A DNA stretch of 17,188 nt from an uncultured Lachnospiraceae bacterium (GCA_910588285.1 CAJUQB010000099.1:1-17188), one strand, 5' to 3'; positions 7,727-15,011 are shown, numbered from the stretch's first letter. Program-made: numbers and translations. The notes: a model not told the origin generated them from the sequence alone.

Positions 7727-8422
7727 ATGGAGAAAAATAAAGTGAAATTATTAGTCGTTGAAGATGAGAAGAAATTATGTGACATGATCGCGAAAAGTCT
7801 GCACCAGACCGGCTATGAGGTGGATGTGTGCAATGACGGAGAAGAAGCATTGGATATGATTTATGCTGAAATGTATGATCTGATCGTGCTTGATCTTAAT
7901 CTTCCTGGGGTGGATGGGATGGAGATTCTTCGGGAACTTCGTAAAGAAGATGAAGAGACAAAGGTATTGATCTTGTCTGCGAGAAGTCAGATTGCAGATA
8001 AAGTTGAAGGGTTGGATGTAGGTGCGAATGATTATATGGAAAAACCATTTCATTTGCAGGAACTCGAGGCACGCGTGAGAAGTCTGACGAGACGAAAATT
8101 CATACAGAAAAATGTCTGCCTGGAATGCAACGGCATTCGGTTTGATATAAGAGAACGAGTGGCGTATGCAGAAGAGAATCCGGTTGCGTTGACGAGAAAA
8201 GAAAAGGGGATTCTAGAGTATCTTCTTCTGAATCAGGGCCGGCCGGTCAGCCAGGAAGAGTTGATTGAGCATGTTTGGGATTCTTCTGTGGATAGTTTTA
8301 GCGGCTCTATTCGTGTGCATATGTCTTCCCTGAGGAGAAAACTCAAGGCGGGACTTGGCTATGATCCGATCGTAAATAGGATTGGCGAGGGTTATAAGAT
8401 AGGAGGAGATGGCAAAGCATGA
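7727..8422 (+). CDS. OmpR-family response regulator
   Basis: Two-component response regulator of 231 residues. The receiver domain (about 5-120) has the acidic pair Glu12-Asp13, phospho-acceptor Asp56 in LIVLDLNLPG, Ser84 and Lys106 (KPF). The winged-helix DNA-binding domain (about 130-225) has the usual LTRKEKGILEYLLLN, EHVWDS and VNRIGEGYKI signatures. The start is taken as ATG at 7727 because the next upstream ATG (7682) lies before the predicted transcript start. The kinase gene overlaps by 4 bases (ATGA), so the pair is co-translated. The divergent redox operon is the obvious regulatory target, by location only. Confidence 0.92.
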   Translation: MEKNKVKLLVVEDEKKLCDMIAKSLHQTGYEVDVCNDGEEALDMIYAEMYDLIVLDLNLPGVDGMEILRELRKEDEETKVLILSARSQIADKVEGLDVGANDYMEKPFHLQELEARVRSLTRRKFIQKNVCLECNGIRFDIRERVAYAEENPVALTRKEKGILEYLLLNQGRPVSQEELIEHVWDSSVDSFSGSIRVHMSSLRRKLKAGLGYDPIVNRIGEGYKIGGDGKA

Positions 8423-9618
8423 GAAAATTATCACTCCAGTGGAGACTGACAATCCTTACTACAGTGTTGATCACAGTATTGTGCGGATGCCTTACATTTT
8501 TCTTATATAAGAATGGAGTCTATTATATCGATACACTTCAGGAAACAGTTACAGATCAGGGAAAAACACCGGAAGCACTATACATTGAGATTCCGGATAA
8601 TGAGTGGGACAATTTTGCATCACAATTTGCTACGGAGGTGTATAATTCGAAATCCGATTATAGAAACAGAAGTCTACTGATCACAGGTGTTGTAGCGTTA
8701 CTTGGTGGAGCGGTGACATATTTTATTAGTGGTCGTGCATTAAAACCGCTCAGAGAGTTTTCTGAGACAGTTGAAAAAGTACAGGCACAGAACCTGACGG
8801 ATTATACGATCGAAGAGAATAAGATTGCAGAGTTGGACATACTTCGTACGTCTTATAATAAGATGCTTTTGCGACTGTCGGAATCGTTCGAGACACAGCG
8901 CCAGTTTACCGGGAATGCAGCGCATGAGCTGCGGACTCCTTTGGCATTAATTCAAGCACAACTGGACCTCTATCATGCGTCAGAAAATCTGGAGAATGGG
9001 GAAGCGGCGCAAGAGACGATCCAGATGGTGACAGAGCAGAACGAGCGTCTCAGCAAGTTGGTCAGAACACTTCTGGATATGAGTGAGTTACAGACAGTAG
9101 CGCGCAATGACAAGATCGAACTTTGCGGACTAATCGAGGAAGTGCTGGCAGATCTGGAACCGTTGGCACAGGAAAAAGGTGTTGCACTGATACAGAAATC
9201 GCAGAGTACAGTAGATGAGAAAGAAGAGAATGCGGGCGAGGGTCTGATGCTGACAGGAAGTGATATACTGATCTATCGGATGCTTTATAACCTTGTTGAA
9301 AATGCGATTAAATACAACCATGCAGATGGAAAAGTTACGGTATCGGCAGAACGAAAGAGGAAAGAAGTTGTTCTGACGATTGCAGATACAGGAAATGGAA
9401 TCGATGAGACATTCCGAGAGCAGATCTTTGAACCATTCTTCCGGGTGGATAAGTCAAGAAGCCGAAAAATTGGCGGTGTAGGTCTTGGACTTGCAATGGT
9501 ACGCGAGATCGTGCGGGCGCATGACGGGAAGATTGAGGTTCATGGAAATGAGCAGGGCGGAACGACATTTGAAGTGAAAATGAGTATAGAAAGACTAACT
9601 ATTAAAAGTCAAATCTAA
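8419..9618 (+). CDS. Sensor histidine kinase, HAMP/HisKA/HATPase
   Basis: Membrane sensor kinase of 399 residues, partner of the overlapping response regulator. Membrane helices at about 8-30 and 85-104 enclose a short extracytoplasmic loop of about 55 residues that has no cysteine and no recognisable sensor fold. A HAMP segment (105-157) leads to the H box FTGNAAHELRTP with phospho-acceptor His169. The ATPase domain shows the N box (NLVENAIKYN, 291-300), the G1 box IADTGNGI (321-328) and the G2 box GVGLGLAMV (353-361). The protein is full length for the class. Because the sensing loop is small, the signal could come through the membrane or from a partner such as the divergent redox proteins; this is inference. 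Confidence 0.93.
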   Translation: MRKLSLQWRLTILTTVLITVLCGCLTFFLYKNGVYYIDTLQETVTDQGKTPEALYIEIPDNEWDNFASQFATEVYNSKSDYRNRSLLITGVVALLGGAVTYFISGRALKPLREFSETVEKVQAQNLTDYTIEENKIAELDILRTSYNKMLLRLSESFETQRQFTGNAAHELRTPLALIQAQLDLYHASENLENGEAAQETIQMVTEQNERLSKLVRTLLDMSELQTVARNDKIELCGLIEEVLADLEPLAQEKGVALIQKSQSTVDEKEENAGEGLMLTGSDILIYRMLYNLVENAIKYNHADGKVTVSAERKRKEVVLTIADTGNGIDETFREQIFEPFFRVDKSRSRKIGGVGLGLAMVREIVRAHDGKIEVHGNEQGGTTFEVKMSIERLTIKSQI

Positions 9619-9691
9619 AATGAAAGCTTTTTGAATGAATTGCAGAAACGCATTTCAGATATATTTGAACCTTGAAAACTGTATGACAACA

Positions 9692-9713
9692 AGAGCATCT
9701 TTATAGGTGCTCT
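9692..9713. repeat. 8-bp hairpin near the IS110 remnant
   Basis: AGAGCATC (9692-9699) and GGTGCTCT (9706-9713) pair, with one G-T pair, around a 6-nt loop. It is 26 bp from the 3' end of the transposase fragment. No T-tract follows on either strand, so it is more likely part of the insertion sequence end than a terminator for the kinase gene. Confidence 0.45.
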
Positions 9714-9738
9714 AAAAGGAGATATTTACAGAAAAAAA

Positions 9739-10401
9739 TTAAGCAGTTGGCAGATATGCTTTTCCTGATTTCTCCATTGCAAAAATCAATCGCACAAGCT
9801 TCTTAGCGGCATGGGATATGGCAACATTATAATGCTTGCCTTCCGAGCGTTTCTTTTCAAGATATGCACCAAAAGATTTATCCCAGTGACAGACATATTT
9901 TGTGGCATTGTAAAGGGCATACCGGAGGTATCTGGAACCTCTCTCCATATGGGAATAACAGTTGTCTAACTGTCCGGATTGATAAGTGGAGGGAGACATT
10001 CCTGCATATGCGAATATCTTATCTGCGGAATCAAAACGAGAGAAATCCCCAATCTCAGCGATGATCATTGCGCCCATCCGGTAACTGATACCGGGAATGG
10101 TAAAGATTGGCGATTGGATTTCTTTATCCATGATTCGTTTGATGGCTGCTTCAATCTCGTCAATCTCAATCGCTAATTCCCGAATAAGTTTTATGGTGTG
10201 CTTTAGTTCCAAAGACTTGGCAGGCATATGAGAACCGATAGAACTTCTTGCAGCGTCACGAAACATGACAGCAGTATCTTTTCCATATCTGCCTTTCGAA
10301 CTATCAAAGAGTAGGTTGGAAAGCCTTGTGAGATGTGCATTTGCAACAGCATCTGCACTTGGAAATTCACAAAGCAAAGCATAGACGGATGCCATATGAA
10401 G
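9739..10401 (-). pseudogene. IS110-family transposase, C-terminal fragment
   Basis: About 220 codons correspond to the C-terminal part of an IS110-family (DEDD/Ser) transposase of roughly 400 residues. Recognisable parts are the ALLCEFPSADAV region, a helical linker, the Transposase_20 domain with TIPGISYRMGAMIIAEIGD, and AYAGMSPSTYQSGQ, which carries the conserved serine region. A tail ends at SGKAYLPTA. The N-terminal RuvC-like DEDD domain is missing. Beyond about 10401 the frame stays open by chance, but its product is only the antisense of a TauE/SafE permease. The left end and any bridge RNA encoded upstream of the transposase are absent, so this copy cannot move by itself. Confidence 0.85.
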
Positions 10402-10402
10402 C

Positions 10403-10642
10403 GTAGGAACAAGTGTATTTATTATGGCTTTCACGGCCTTCACAGGCGCTGCCAGCCATTTTGCCATTGGCGGGATGCCGGATATGAGATGTCTGGTTTT
10501 TTGTGTCGCATCCACCCTGCTATGGGCCAGGATTGCCGCCAAATTTGCAAACAAAGCAAGCGCCGCAGCTTTAAACCGTGCAACTGGCATCGTGCTTGCC
10601 ATCCTTGGACTATCTATCCTTACAGTGAATTACATAAAATAG
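10403..10642 (+). pseudogene. TauE/SafE-family permease, C-terminal fragment
   Basis: The last 79 codons of a sulfite-exporter TauE/SafE-type membrane protein: VGTSVFIMAFTAFTG, a loop with FAIGGMPD, then two membrane helices (LVFCVASTLLWARIAAKF and ATGIVLAILGLSILTVNYI) ending in TAG at 10642. The family is usually about 250-270 residues, so two thirds of the gene is missing at the 5' side. The loss begins exactly where the IS110 transposase fragment begins. No start or promoter remains, so the fragment is presumably not made. Confidence 0.75.
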
Positions 10643-10719
10643 AGCATATTTAAAGACAGACACATATGATATGATCAATGCCGTCTTAACAGTCATACCC
10701 GCATAGATAGGAGGATTCC

Positions 10720-10881
10720 ATGATAAATATATTTTTTAGTATTATCTGGATCTTGGTTTTAATACTCTTTCCTTTTCTATATATCAAAATGGGTTCTGAT
10801 GATATGCACAGCATAATCACTCTCCATATCATCCTGACACTATATTTTATTATTTTGCTGCATACAAAGAAAAGGAAATGA
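10720..10881 (+). CDS. Small two-helix membrane protein, unknown
   Basis: A 53-residue protein made of two hydrophobic helices (IFFSIIWILVLILFPFLYI and IITLHIILTLYFIILL) joined by a short MGSDDMHS loop, with a basic tail KKRK. The ATG at 10720 is preceded by AGGAGG (10709-10714) at good spacing, which supports real translation. It sits 15 bp before a larger membrane protein on the same strand, so the two likely form an operon. I do not recognise the family. Confidence 0.65.
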   Translation: MINIFFSIIWILVLILFPFLYIKMGSDDMHSIITLHIILTLYFIILLHTKKRK

Positions 10882-10896
10882 AAATAGAGAATATAT

Positions 10897-11715
10897 ATGA
10901 AAAGAAAAATACGAAAATTCTATCAGGCTGTCATTGCAGAGCTGACAGAACATAAAAATACATTTTTCGTTTATTTGGGACTGCGCTTACTTGTTCTTGG
11001 AATCTTAATTCTCCAAATATTCCACCAGAATTATGAAAATGCATTCTTATGTATTTTAACTCTTATCTTAATGATAACACCAAGTGTAATTCAAGCGACT
11101 TTAAAAGTGGAATTTCCGTCTCCACTGGAAATCATTGTCCTCATTTTTATTTTTTCGGCCGAAATATTAGGTGAAATCCGTTCTTTTTATATGCGTTTCC
11201 TATATTGGGATACAGTTTTGCACACACTAAATGGATTTTTATGTGCAGCAATAGGATTTTCGCTTGTAGATATTATGAACCGACAGAGGAAAATGAAATT
11301 TGACCTATCCCCCTTATTCATGGCTATTACAGCATTTTGTTTTTCTATGACAATCGGTGTATTATGGGAATTTTTTGAGTTTGGAATGGATTTTTTATGG
11401 AATCTGGATATGCAGAAAGATACTGTTATCCATTCTATACATTCAACACTTCTGAATACCGGAGGTCAAAACCAATCTATCCATATTACAAATATTCAGG
11501 AAGTAGTGATTGACGGAAAAGAACTAGGCATAGAAGGTTACTTGGATATTGGTTTGATAGATACCATGAGTGATCTGATTGTAAACTTTATAGGAGCTAT
11601 TATATTCTCCACAATGGGATATTTTTATGTCAAACACAGGAATTCTAAAAGTTTAGTAAAAGGATTCGTGCCTGAGCCTTGGTCAAAAGAAAAGCATTCT
11701 GACATAGAAGATTAG
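10897..11715 (+). CDS. DUF2238/YjdF-like integral membrane protein
   Basis: Protein of 272 residues with about six hydrophobic segments (near 24-42, 46-64, 77-95, 107-125, 138-160 and 225-247). The motif YWDTVLHTLNGFL with following helix resembles the membrane-spanning DUF2238/YjdF group, whose function is unknown; WEFFEFGMDFLW and GLIDTMSDLIVNFIGA are other likely conserved parts. A soluble stretch (about 170-220) lies between the last two helices, and the C-terminus is charged. The ribosome site before the ATG is weak (AGAG), which suits coupling to the small gene 15 bp upstream. Strongly AT-rich compared with the mobile element that follows. Confidence 0.8.
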   Translation: MKRKIRKFYQAVIAELTEHKNTFFVYLGLRLLVLGILILQIFHQNYENAFLCILTLILMITPSVIQATLKVEFPSPLEIIVLIFIFSAEILGEIRSFYMRFLYWDTVLHTLNGFLCAAIGFSLVDIMNRQRKMKFDLSPLFMAITAFCFSMTIGVLWEFFEFGMDFLWNLDMQKDTVIHSIHSTLLNTGGQNQSIHITNIQEVVIDGKELGIEGYLDIGLIDTMSDLIVNFIGAIIFSTMGYFYVKHRNSKSLVKGFVPEPWSKEKHSDIED

Positions 11716-11831
11716 CATTATAAAATTTTGCTGAGAACAACACATTCCAACAATCGTAATAATAGATTTACTAAGAATACTAACAAAAATACTATGTATG
11801 GCTTTTTTAATCAAACTGCATTATTAAGTAA

Positions 11832-11915
11832 CATTATCCGAAGAGTTCTTTAGAAACTGCCGATAGACTGTGCTTTTCATGATGTTTCTTTGATAATAAA
11901 ACTTCTCGGATAATG
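11832..11915 (+). terminator. Long imperfect hairpin followed by T-run
   Basis: CATTATCCGA (11832-11841) pairs perfectly with TCGGATAATG (11906-11915); inside, GAGTT pairs with AACTT allowing one G-T, and AGAAAC with GTTTCT. TTTTT (11917-11921) follows on the plus strand. It may end the transcript of the two membrane-protein genes or mark the edge of the mobile element. Confidence 0.45.
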
Positions 11916-12037
11916 CTTTTTATTTCAGTTCTGACATAAAAAGCAAGTTTCGCCAGAGTAACTCCAAACCCACTTCGTGGATTTTGCTTACCTGACAAAC
12001 TTGATGGAGGATTCCGCTCCCCATACCCTCGGTTCTG

Positions 12038-12056
12038 GCATATTTCCCCAATATGC
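12038..12056. repeat. oriT-type hairpin 1 (7-bp stem, TCCCC loop)
   Basis: GCATATT, loop TCCCC, AATATGC: a perfect 7-bp inverted repeat with a 5-nt loop, of the same size as the hairpin 48 bp downstream, both sharing the core ATTnnCCCAAT. Such repeats next to relaxase genes are typical relaxase or accessory-protein sites. Confidence 0.55.
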
Positions 12057-12085
12057 AGGTTGGCTCCTATTGAAAATAGTCGCAG

Positions 12086-12104
12086 CGTGATTATCCCAAT
12101 CACG
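12086..12104. repeat. oriT-type hairpin 2 (7-bp stem, ATCCC loop)
   Basis: CGTGATT, loop ATCCC, AATCACG: a perfect 7-bp inverted repeat with a 5-nt loop. Stem sequences differ from the first hairpin in the outer four pairs while the inner ATT/AAT and the C-rich loop are kept. Confidence 0.55.
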
Positions 12105-12148
12105 GAGAAACCTAAATATTTCTATAAAAATCTCTCTTTCGTTTCCCA

Positions 12149-12202
12149 TTGACGTTCCCTAATCGGCTTTATTATAAGAACTCTTTTTTATCCTTATAAT
12201 AA
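12149..12202 (+). promoter_or_regulatory. mobC promoter with overlapping 10-bp inverted repeat
   Basis: TTGACG (12149-12154), a 17-bp spacer and TTATAA (12172-12177) form a good promoter. The inverted repeat TTATTATAAG (12169-12178) and CTTATAATAA (12193-12202) covers its -10 and probable start site; the right arm also holds a perfect TATAAT (12195-12200). A protein bound there would block mobC-relaxase transcription, and the ribbon-helix-helix MobC itself is a candidate. Confidence 0.5.
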
Positions 12203-12244
12203 GGGAAGTTCACTTTTACACTTTTAACAGAAAGGAACTATACA

Positions 12245-12661
12245 ATGGCAAGACCAAAGAAGGACAGGGAACTACGACACAAACACCAAATTATGCTCCG
12301 CCTTACTGATACGGAATATGAAATCGTTTCTGAAAACGCAAAGGCTACACATCTTCCAACGGCTGAATATGTTCGGAAACAGATTATGAAGCAGAAGGTC
12401 ACAGCGAATTATGAGATTGTTGCAGACCTGCCGGAGTTGAAAAAGCTGGTTGCAGAGTTTGGGAAAATCGGGAGCAACTTAAACCAAATTGCAAGGCATT
12501 TTAACAGCGGCGGCATCCACTCACAAGAAATGCGTAAGGCAATCGACCAGAGCGTGGCCAGAATTTATGAAATGAAGTATGAAGTCTTAAAGATGGCGGG
12601 AGATTTCCACTCTGCCGCCGGAGGTAGTTTGGATGGCAATACTGAAACATATAGCAAATAA
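12245..12661 (+). CDS. mobC: MobC-family relaxosome protein
   Basis: Relaxosome accessory protein of 138 residues that binds oriT and helps the relaxase nick. A basic N-terminus (MARPKKDRELRHKH) leads to a ribbon-helix-helix-like segment (about 14-50, IMLRLTDTEYEIVSENAK), then the MobC hallmark LKKLVAEFGKIGSNLNQIARHFNSGG (about 65-90) and a C-terminal helix. The ATG at 12245 has AAAGGA 8 nt upstream. The relaxase gene starts inside its last 29 bp in another frame, with its GGAGGT ribosome site within mobC, so the two are coupled. The 10-bp inverted repeat over the promoter suggests autoregulation. Confidence 0.9.
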   Translation: MARPKKDRELRHKHQIMLRLTDTEYEIVSENAKATHLPTAEYVRKQIMKQKVTANYEIVADLPELKKLVAEFGKIGSNLNQIARHFNSGGIHSQEMRKAIDQSVARIYEMKYEVLKMAGDFHSAAGGSLDGNTETYSK

Positions 12662-14285
12662 AAATGCCGACTATGGGGAAGCACAACGGTATCTCTTATT
12701 CCAGTATGATGAAAGTACGAACAAACCGATACTTGATGAAAATGGTGAATTGATCCCACGAAAGGAATATATCATGGACGGCATAAACTGTGATCCGTTC
12801 ACGTTCGACATGGAGTGCAGGGAACTAAATGCCCTATACCACAAAAATGAATCCTATGATGAAATCAAATCCCACCATTACATCATCAGCTTCGATCCAA
12901 AGGACGCAATAGAAAATGGATTGACCGGGGAATGGGCACAGCAGATTGGAATGGAATATGCAAAGAAAAACTTTCCCGGCCATCAGGCTCTTGTCTGTAC
13001 CCACATGGATGGGCATAATGAAAGCGGCAACATCCATGTGCATATCGTAATCAACAGCTTACGGAAATATGATGTGGAACGTCAGGACTTTATGGAACGG
13101 GCCTGCGATTCCCGTGCCGGGTATAAGCATCATGTATCTAAAGATTATCTGATTCACTTAAAGCAGTCACTTATGGATATATGCCGCCGGGAGCATCTGC
13201 ACCAGGTAGACCTCCTTGCTCCTGCAGAAAAGAAAATCACAGACCGGGAATACCATGCGAAGCGCAGAGGGCAGAAGAAATTGGATGAACGTAACAGACA
13301 GCTCCGTGCAGACGGGCTGACACCACGTAAAACAGAATTTCAGACACAGAAAGAATTTCTACGTTCTGCAATCGAAGATGCCGCAGCCGTTTCCTGCAGC
13401 CAGGAAGATTTTCAGAACTTGCTTTTGGAAAAATACAATGTCAAATTGAAGGTCAGCCGGGGCAGGTTCAGCTACCTCCACCCGGAACGAAACAAATATA
13501 TCACCGGAAGGATGCTCGGCACACATTATGTAGAAGATTATCTTCTGGAGCTGTTTAAGGAAAATGCAGAGCATAAGGAAAACAAAAAGCAAACAGTTGA
13601 TATGGGGAAATATAATATGGAATCGAAGAAATCTGCAACCAGCCCATCCAATCTACTGCAAGAGGAAACTGTATCAGTCCTGTTTATCAAATCAGATCTG
13701 CGTCTGGTGGTCGATCTGCAAGCTTGCGTAAAGGCACAGCAGAATGCCGCTTACGCTAACAAAGTAAAACTTTCCAACCTGAAAGAAATGGCTAAAACAG
13801 TTGCTTATATACAAGAGCATGGATATAATACAAGGGATTCCCTGGAAGATTCTTTTTCAGAGATTAAGAGCCATGCTTCCATTTCCAGAAAAGAATTGAA
13901 GTCTGTAGAAGATAATCTCCGGAAGGTAAATGAGCAGATCCACTATACAGGTCAGTATCTTGCCAATAAATCTGTCTACCAAAAGTTTGTGAAAGCAAAG
14001 AATAAAGGGCAGTTCCGGCAGGAGCATCCGATGGAAATCGCACTCTATGAAGCCGCACGGAAATTTCTGAAAGAGCAGTCCGAAAATGGGAAGCTCCCCT
14101 CCATGAAGTTATTGAAAGCAGAAAAGGAAAAGCTGCTCCAACAGAAAAAAGAGGCACAGAAAACTTACCATTACTTCCGGGATTACCAAAAAGAATTAAA
14201 TACCGTCTGCTTCAATGTCGATAAGATTTTAGGACAGACGCACACCCGACAGCCGGAAAAACAGAAAAGCACCGATATTTCTTAA
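12633..14285 (+). CDS. Relaxase, MobP/VirD2-like, Tn1549 type
   Basis: DNA-nicking relaxase of 550 residues that starts conjugative transfer. The N-terminal catalytic domain (about 1-250) has a candidate nicking Tyr in NADYGEAQRYLLFQYDE, the strand SHHYIISFDP, and the metal-binding histidine motif HMDGHNESGNIHVHIVIN (His124, His128, His135, His137). The spacing and wording closely resemble the Tn1549/CTn relaxases as I remember them. A middle basic region (ITDREYHAKRRGQKKLDERN) and a long helical C-terminal half (about 345-530, charged, coiled-coil-like) follow. GGAGGT lies 8 nt before the ATG. The neighbouring MobC and hairpin region complete a mobilization module; no coupling protein or type IV secretion genes are inside the window. 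Confidence 0.94.
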   Translation: MAILKHIANKNADYGEAQRYLLFQYDESTNKPILDENGELIPRKEYIMDGINCDPFTFDMECRELNALYHKNESYDEIKSHHYIISFDPKDAIENGLTGEWAQQIGMEYAKKNFPGHQALVCTHMDGHNESGNIHVHIVINSLRKYDVERQDFMERACDSRAGYKHHVSKDYLIHLKQSLMDICRREHLHQVDLLAPAEKKITDREYHAKRRGQKKLDERNRQLRADGLTPRKTEFQTQKEFLRSAIEDAAAVSCSQEDFQNLLLEKYNVKLKVSRGRFSYLHPERNKYITGRMLGTHYVEDYLLELFKENAEHKENKKQTVDMGKYNMESKKSATSPSNLLQEETVSVLFIKSDLRLVVDLQACVKAQQNAAYANKVKLSNLKEMAKTVAYIQEHGYNTRDSLEDSFSEIKSHASISRKELKSVEDNLRKVNEQIHYTGQYLANKSVYQKFVKAKNKGQFRQEHPMEIALYEAARKFLKEQSENGKLPSMKLLKAEKEKLLQQKKEAQKTYHYFRDYQKELNTVCFNVDKILGQTHTRQPEKQKSTDIS

Positions 14286-14300
14286 TCTTACTGGCAGAAA

Positions 14301-14340
14301 AACAGCCGCATGATTCCTTTATCAAATCTTTGCGGCTGTT
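14301..14340. terminator. 10-bp hairpin terminator between convergent genes
   Basis: AACAGCCGCA (14301-14310) and TGCGGCTGTT (14331-14340) pair perfectly across a 20-nt loop. On the minus strand the stem is followed by a T-run (TTTTTCTGCC), making a good terminator for the minus-strand cargo genes; on the plus strand it lies 16 bp after the relaxase stop. Confidence 0.75.
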
Positions 14341-14364
14341 ATGATTCCAATGAAACAAATATGT

Positions 14365-14997
14365 TTAAAAAATATCTTCCACTTTAGGGATTATTCCGCT
14401 AATGCCTTCGCTTTTCTCTCTCATGATACGACACATTTCATCCAGTTTTCTCTCCACATATTTCTGCATTTCCTCCCGTGCCGCTTCTGTTGGTTCAAAG
14501 GAAAAATAGAGCGGCTTCTCCCATTCCGCTTGGAACGGGTAGGGGAAAACATATAATTTCTTCACTTCCGGCATATCCGTGAACAACTGGAAAATCTCAT
14601 AGGGCAGGATTTCCCCGCATACCAGGATGGAGCCTGTATCTACATAATAAACCTGTCCCTGGTACGTCGGCATACCTTGAGCCGCAAGCTGCTTCAAAGC
14701 ATTCATCCGTATCGGTTCTATCTGGGTTCCTTGCCCCACACGCCATCTTGTCTGTGGGGCAAGCTCCCTGTAAATCCGTTCAGCTTCTTCATCCTTCCGG
14801 ATATTATCGTCATAGTCATACCTGTAATTTTCTACCTGTATCTGCCCGTATGCAATCAGGCTTGTGAAAAGCGCAAGGGAATCCAGGTCAACATATACTG
14901 ATTGATGTCCCCTGCCCTGATAAGAGCATAGAATATCCTCTAATGCGTCCATGATTTTCTTCATGGTTTCATACTTTTTTTCAGATTCTTTTTCCAT
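14365..14997 (-). CDS. Conserved-looking element cargo protein, unknown
   Basis: Soluble acidic protein of 210 residues, with no signal peptide or membrane helix. It starts with a charged helix (MEKESEKKYETMKKIMDALEDIL), continues with mixed alpha/beta sequence (YVDLDSLALFTSLIAYGQIQ, then YYVDTGSILVCGEILPYEIF, LYVFPYPFQAEW) and ends with a basic helix (AREEMQKYVERKLDEMCRIM). I do not recognise a family. The ATG at 14997 follows GGGGAG at 5-nt spacing. It lies 14 bp after the preceding minus gene and ends before the shared terminator, so it is the last gene of a short operon. Its position between relaxase and other cargo suggests an element-encoded accessory role. Confidence 0.8.
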   Translation of the reverse strand: MEKESEKKYETMKKIMDALEDILCSYQGRGHQSVYVDLDSLALFTSLIAYGQIQVENYRYDYDDNIRKDEEAERIYRELAPQTRWRVGQGTQIEPIRMNALKQLAAQGMPTYQGQVYYVDTGSILVCGEILPYEIFQLFTDMPEVKKLYVFPYPFQAEWEKPLYFSFEPTEAAREEMQKYVERKLDEMCRIMREKSEGISGIIPKVEDIF

Positions 14998-15011
14998 TCC
15001 TTCTCCCCATT

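Larger units (their letters stand above)
11716..12244. other. Gene-free structured region, candidate oriT of the mobile element
   Basis: No credible gene lies in these 529 bp. The stretch is rich in inverted repeats: a long hairpin at 11832-11915, two matched 7-bp hairpins at 12038-12056 and 12086-12104, and a 10-bp inverted repeat at 12169-12202 over the mobC promoter. Its position directly upstream of a mobC-relaxase gene pair is where oriT normally lies in such elements. The nick site cannot be fixed from sequence alone. Confidence 0.55.

Noticed and set aside
9669..9680. ACCTTGAAAACT, repeated at 17166-17177
   Set aside because: A 12-bp exact match is expected several times by chance in 17 kb, and the flanks do not match, so it is not taken as an attachment site or repeat.
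9692..9713. Terminator for the sensor kinase gene
   Set aside because: The hairpin is followed by AAAAGG rather than a T-run on the plus strand and lies 74 bp past the stop, close to the transposase fragment.
10403..10602. N-terminal part of a 287-residue chimeric transposase frame
   Set aside because: Its translation is the antisense of the TauE/SafE fragment; only residues after the breakpoint match an IS110 transposase.
11834..12103. Minus-strand open frame of 89 codons in the oriT candidate region
   Set aside because: No ribosome site before its start, and it covers the hairpins; it is better explained as non-coding structured DNA that happens to be open.
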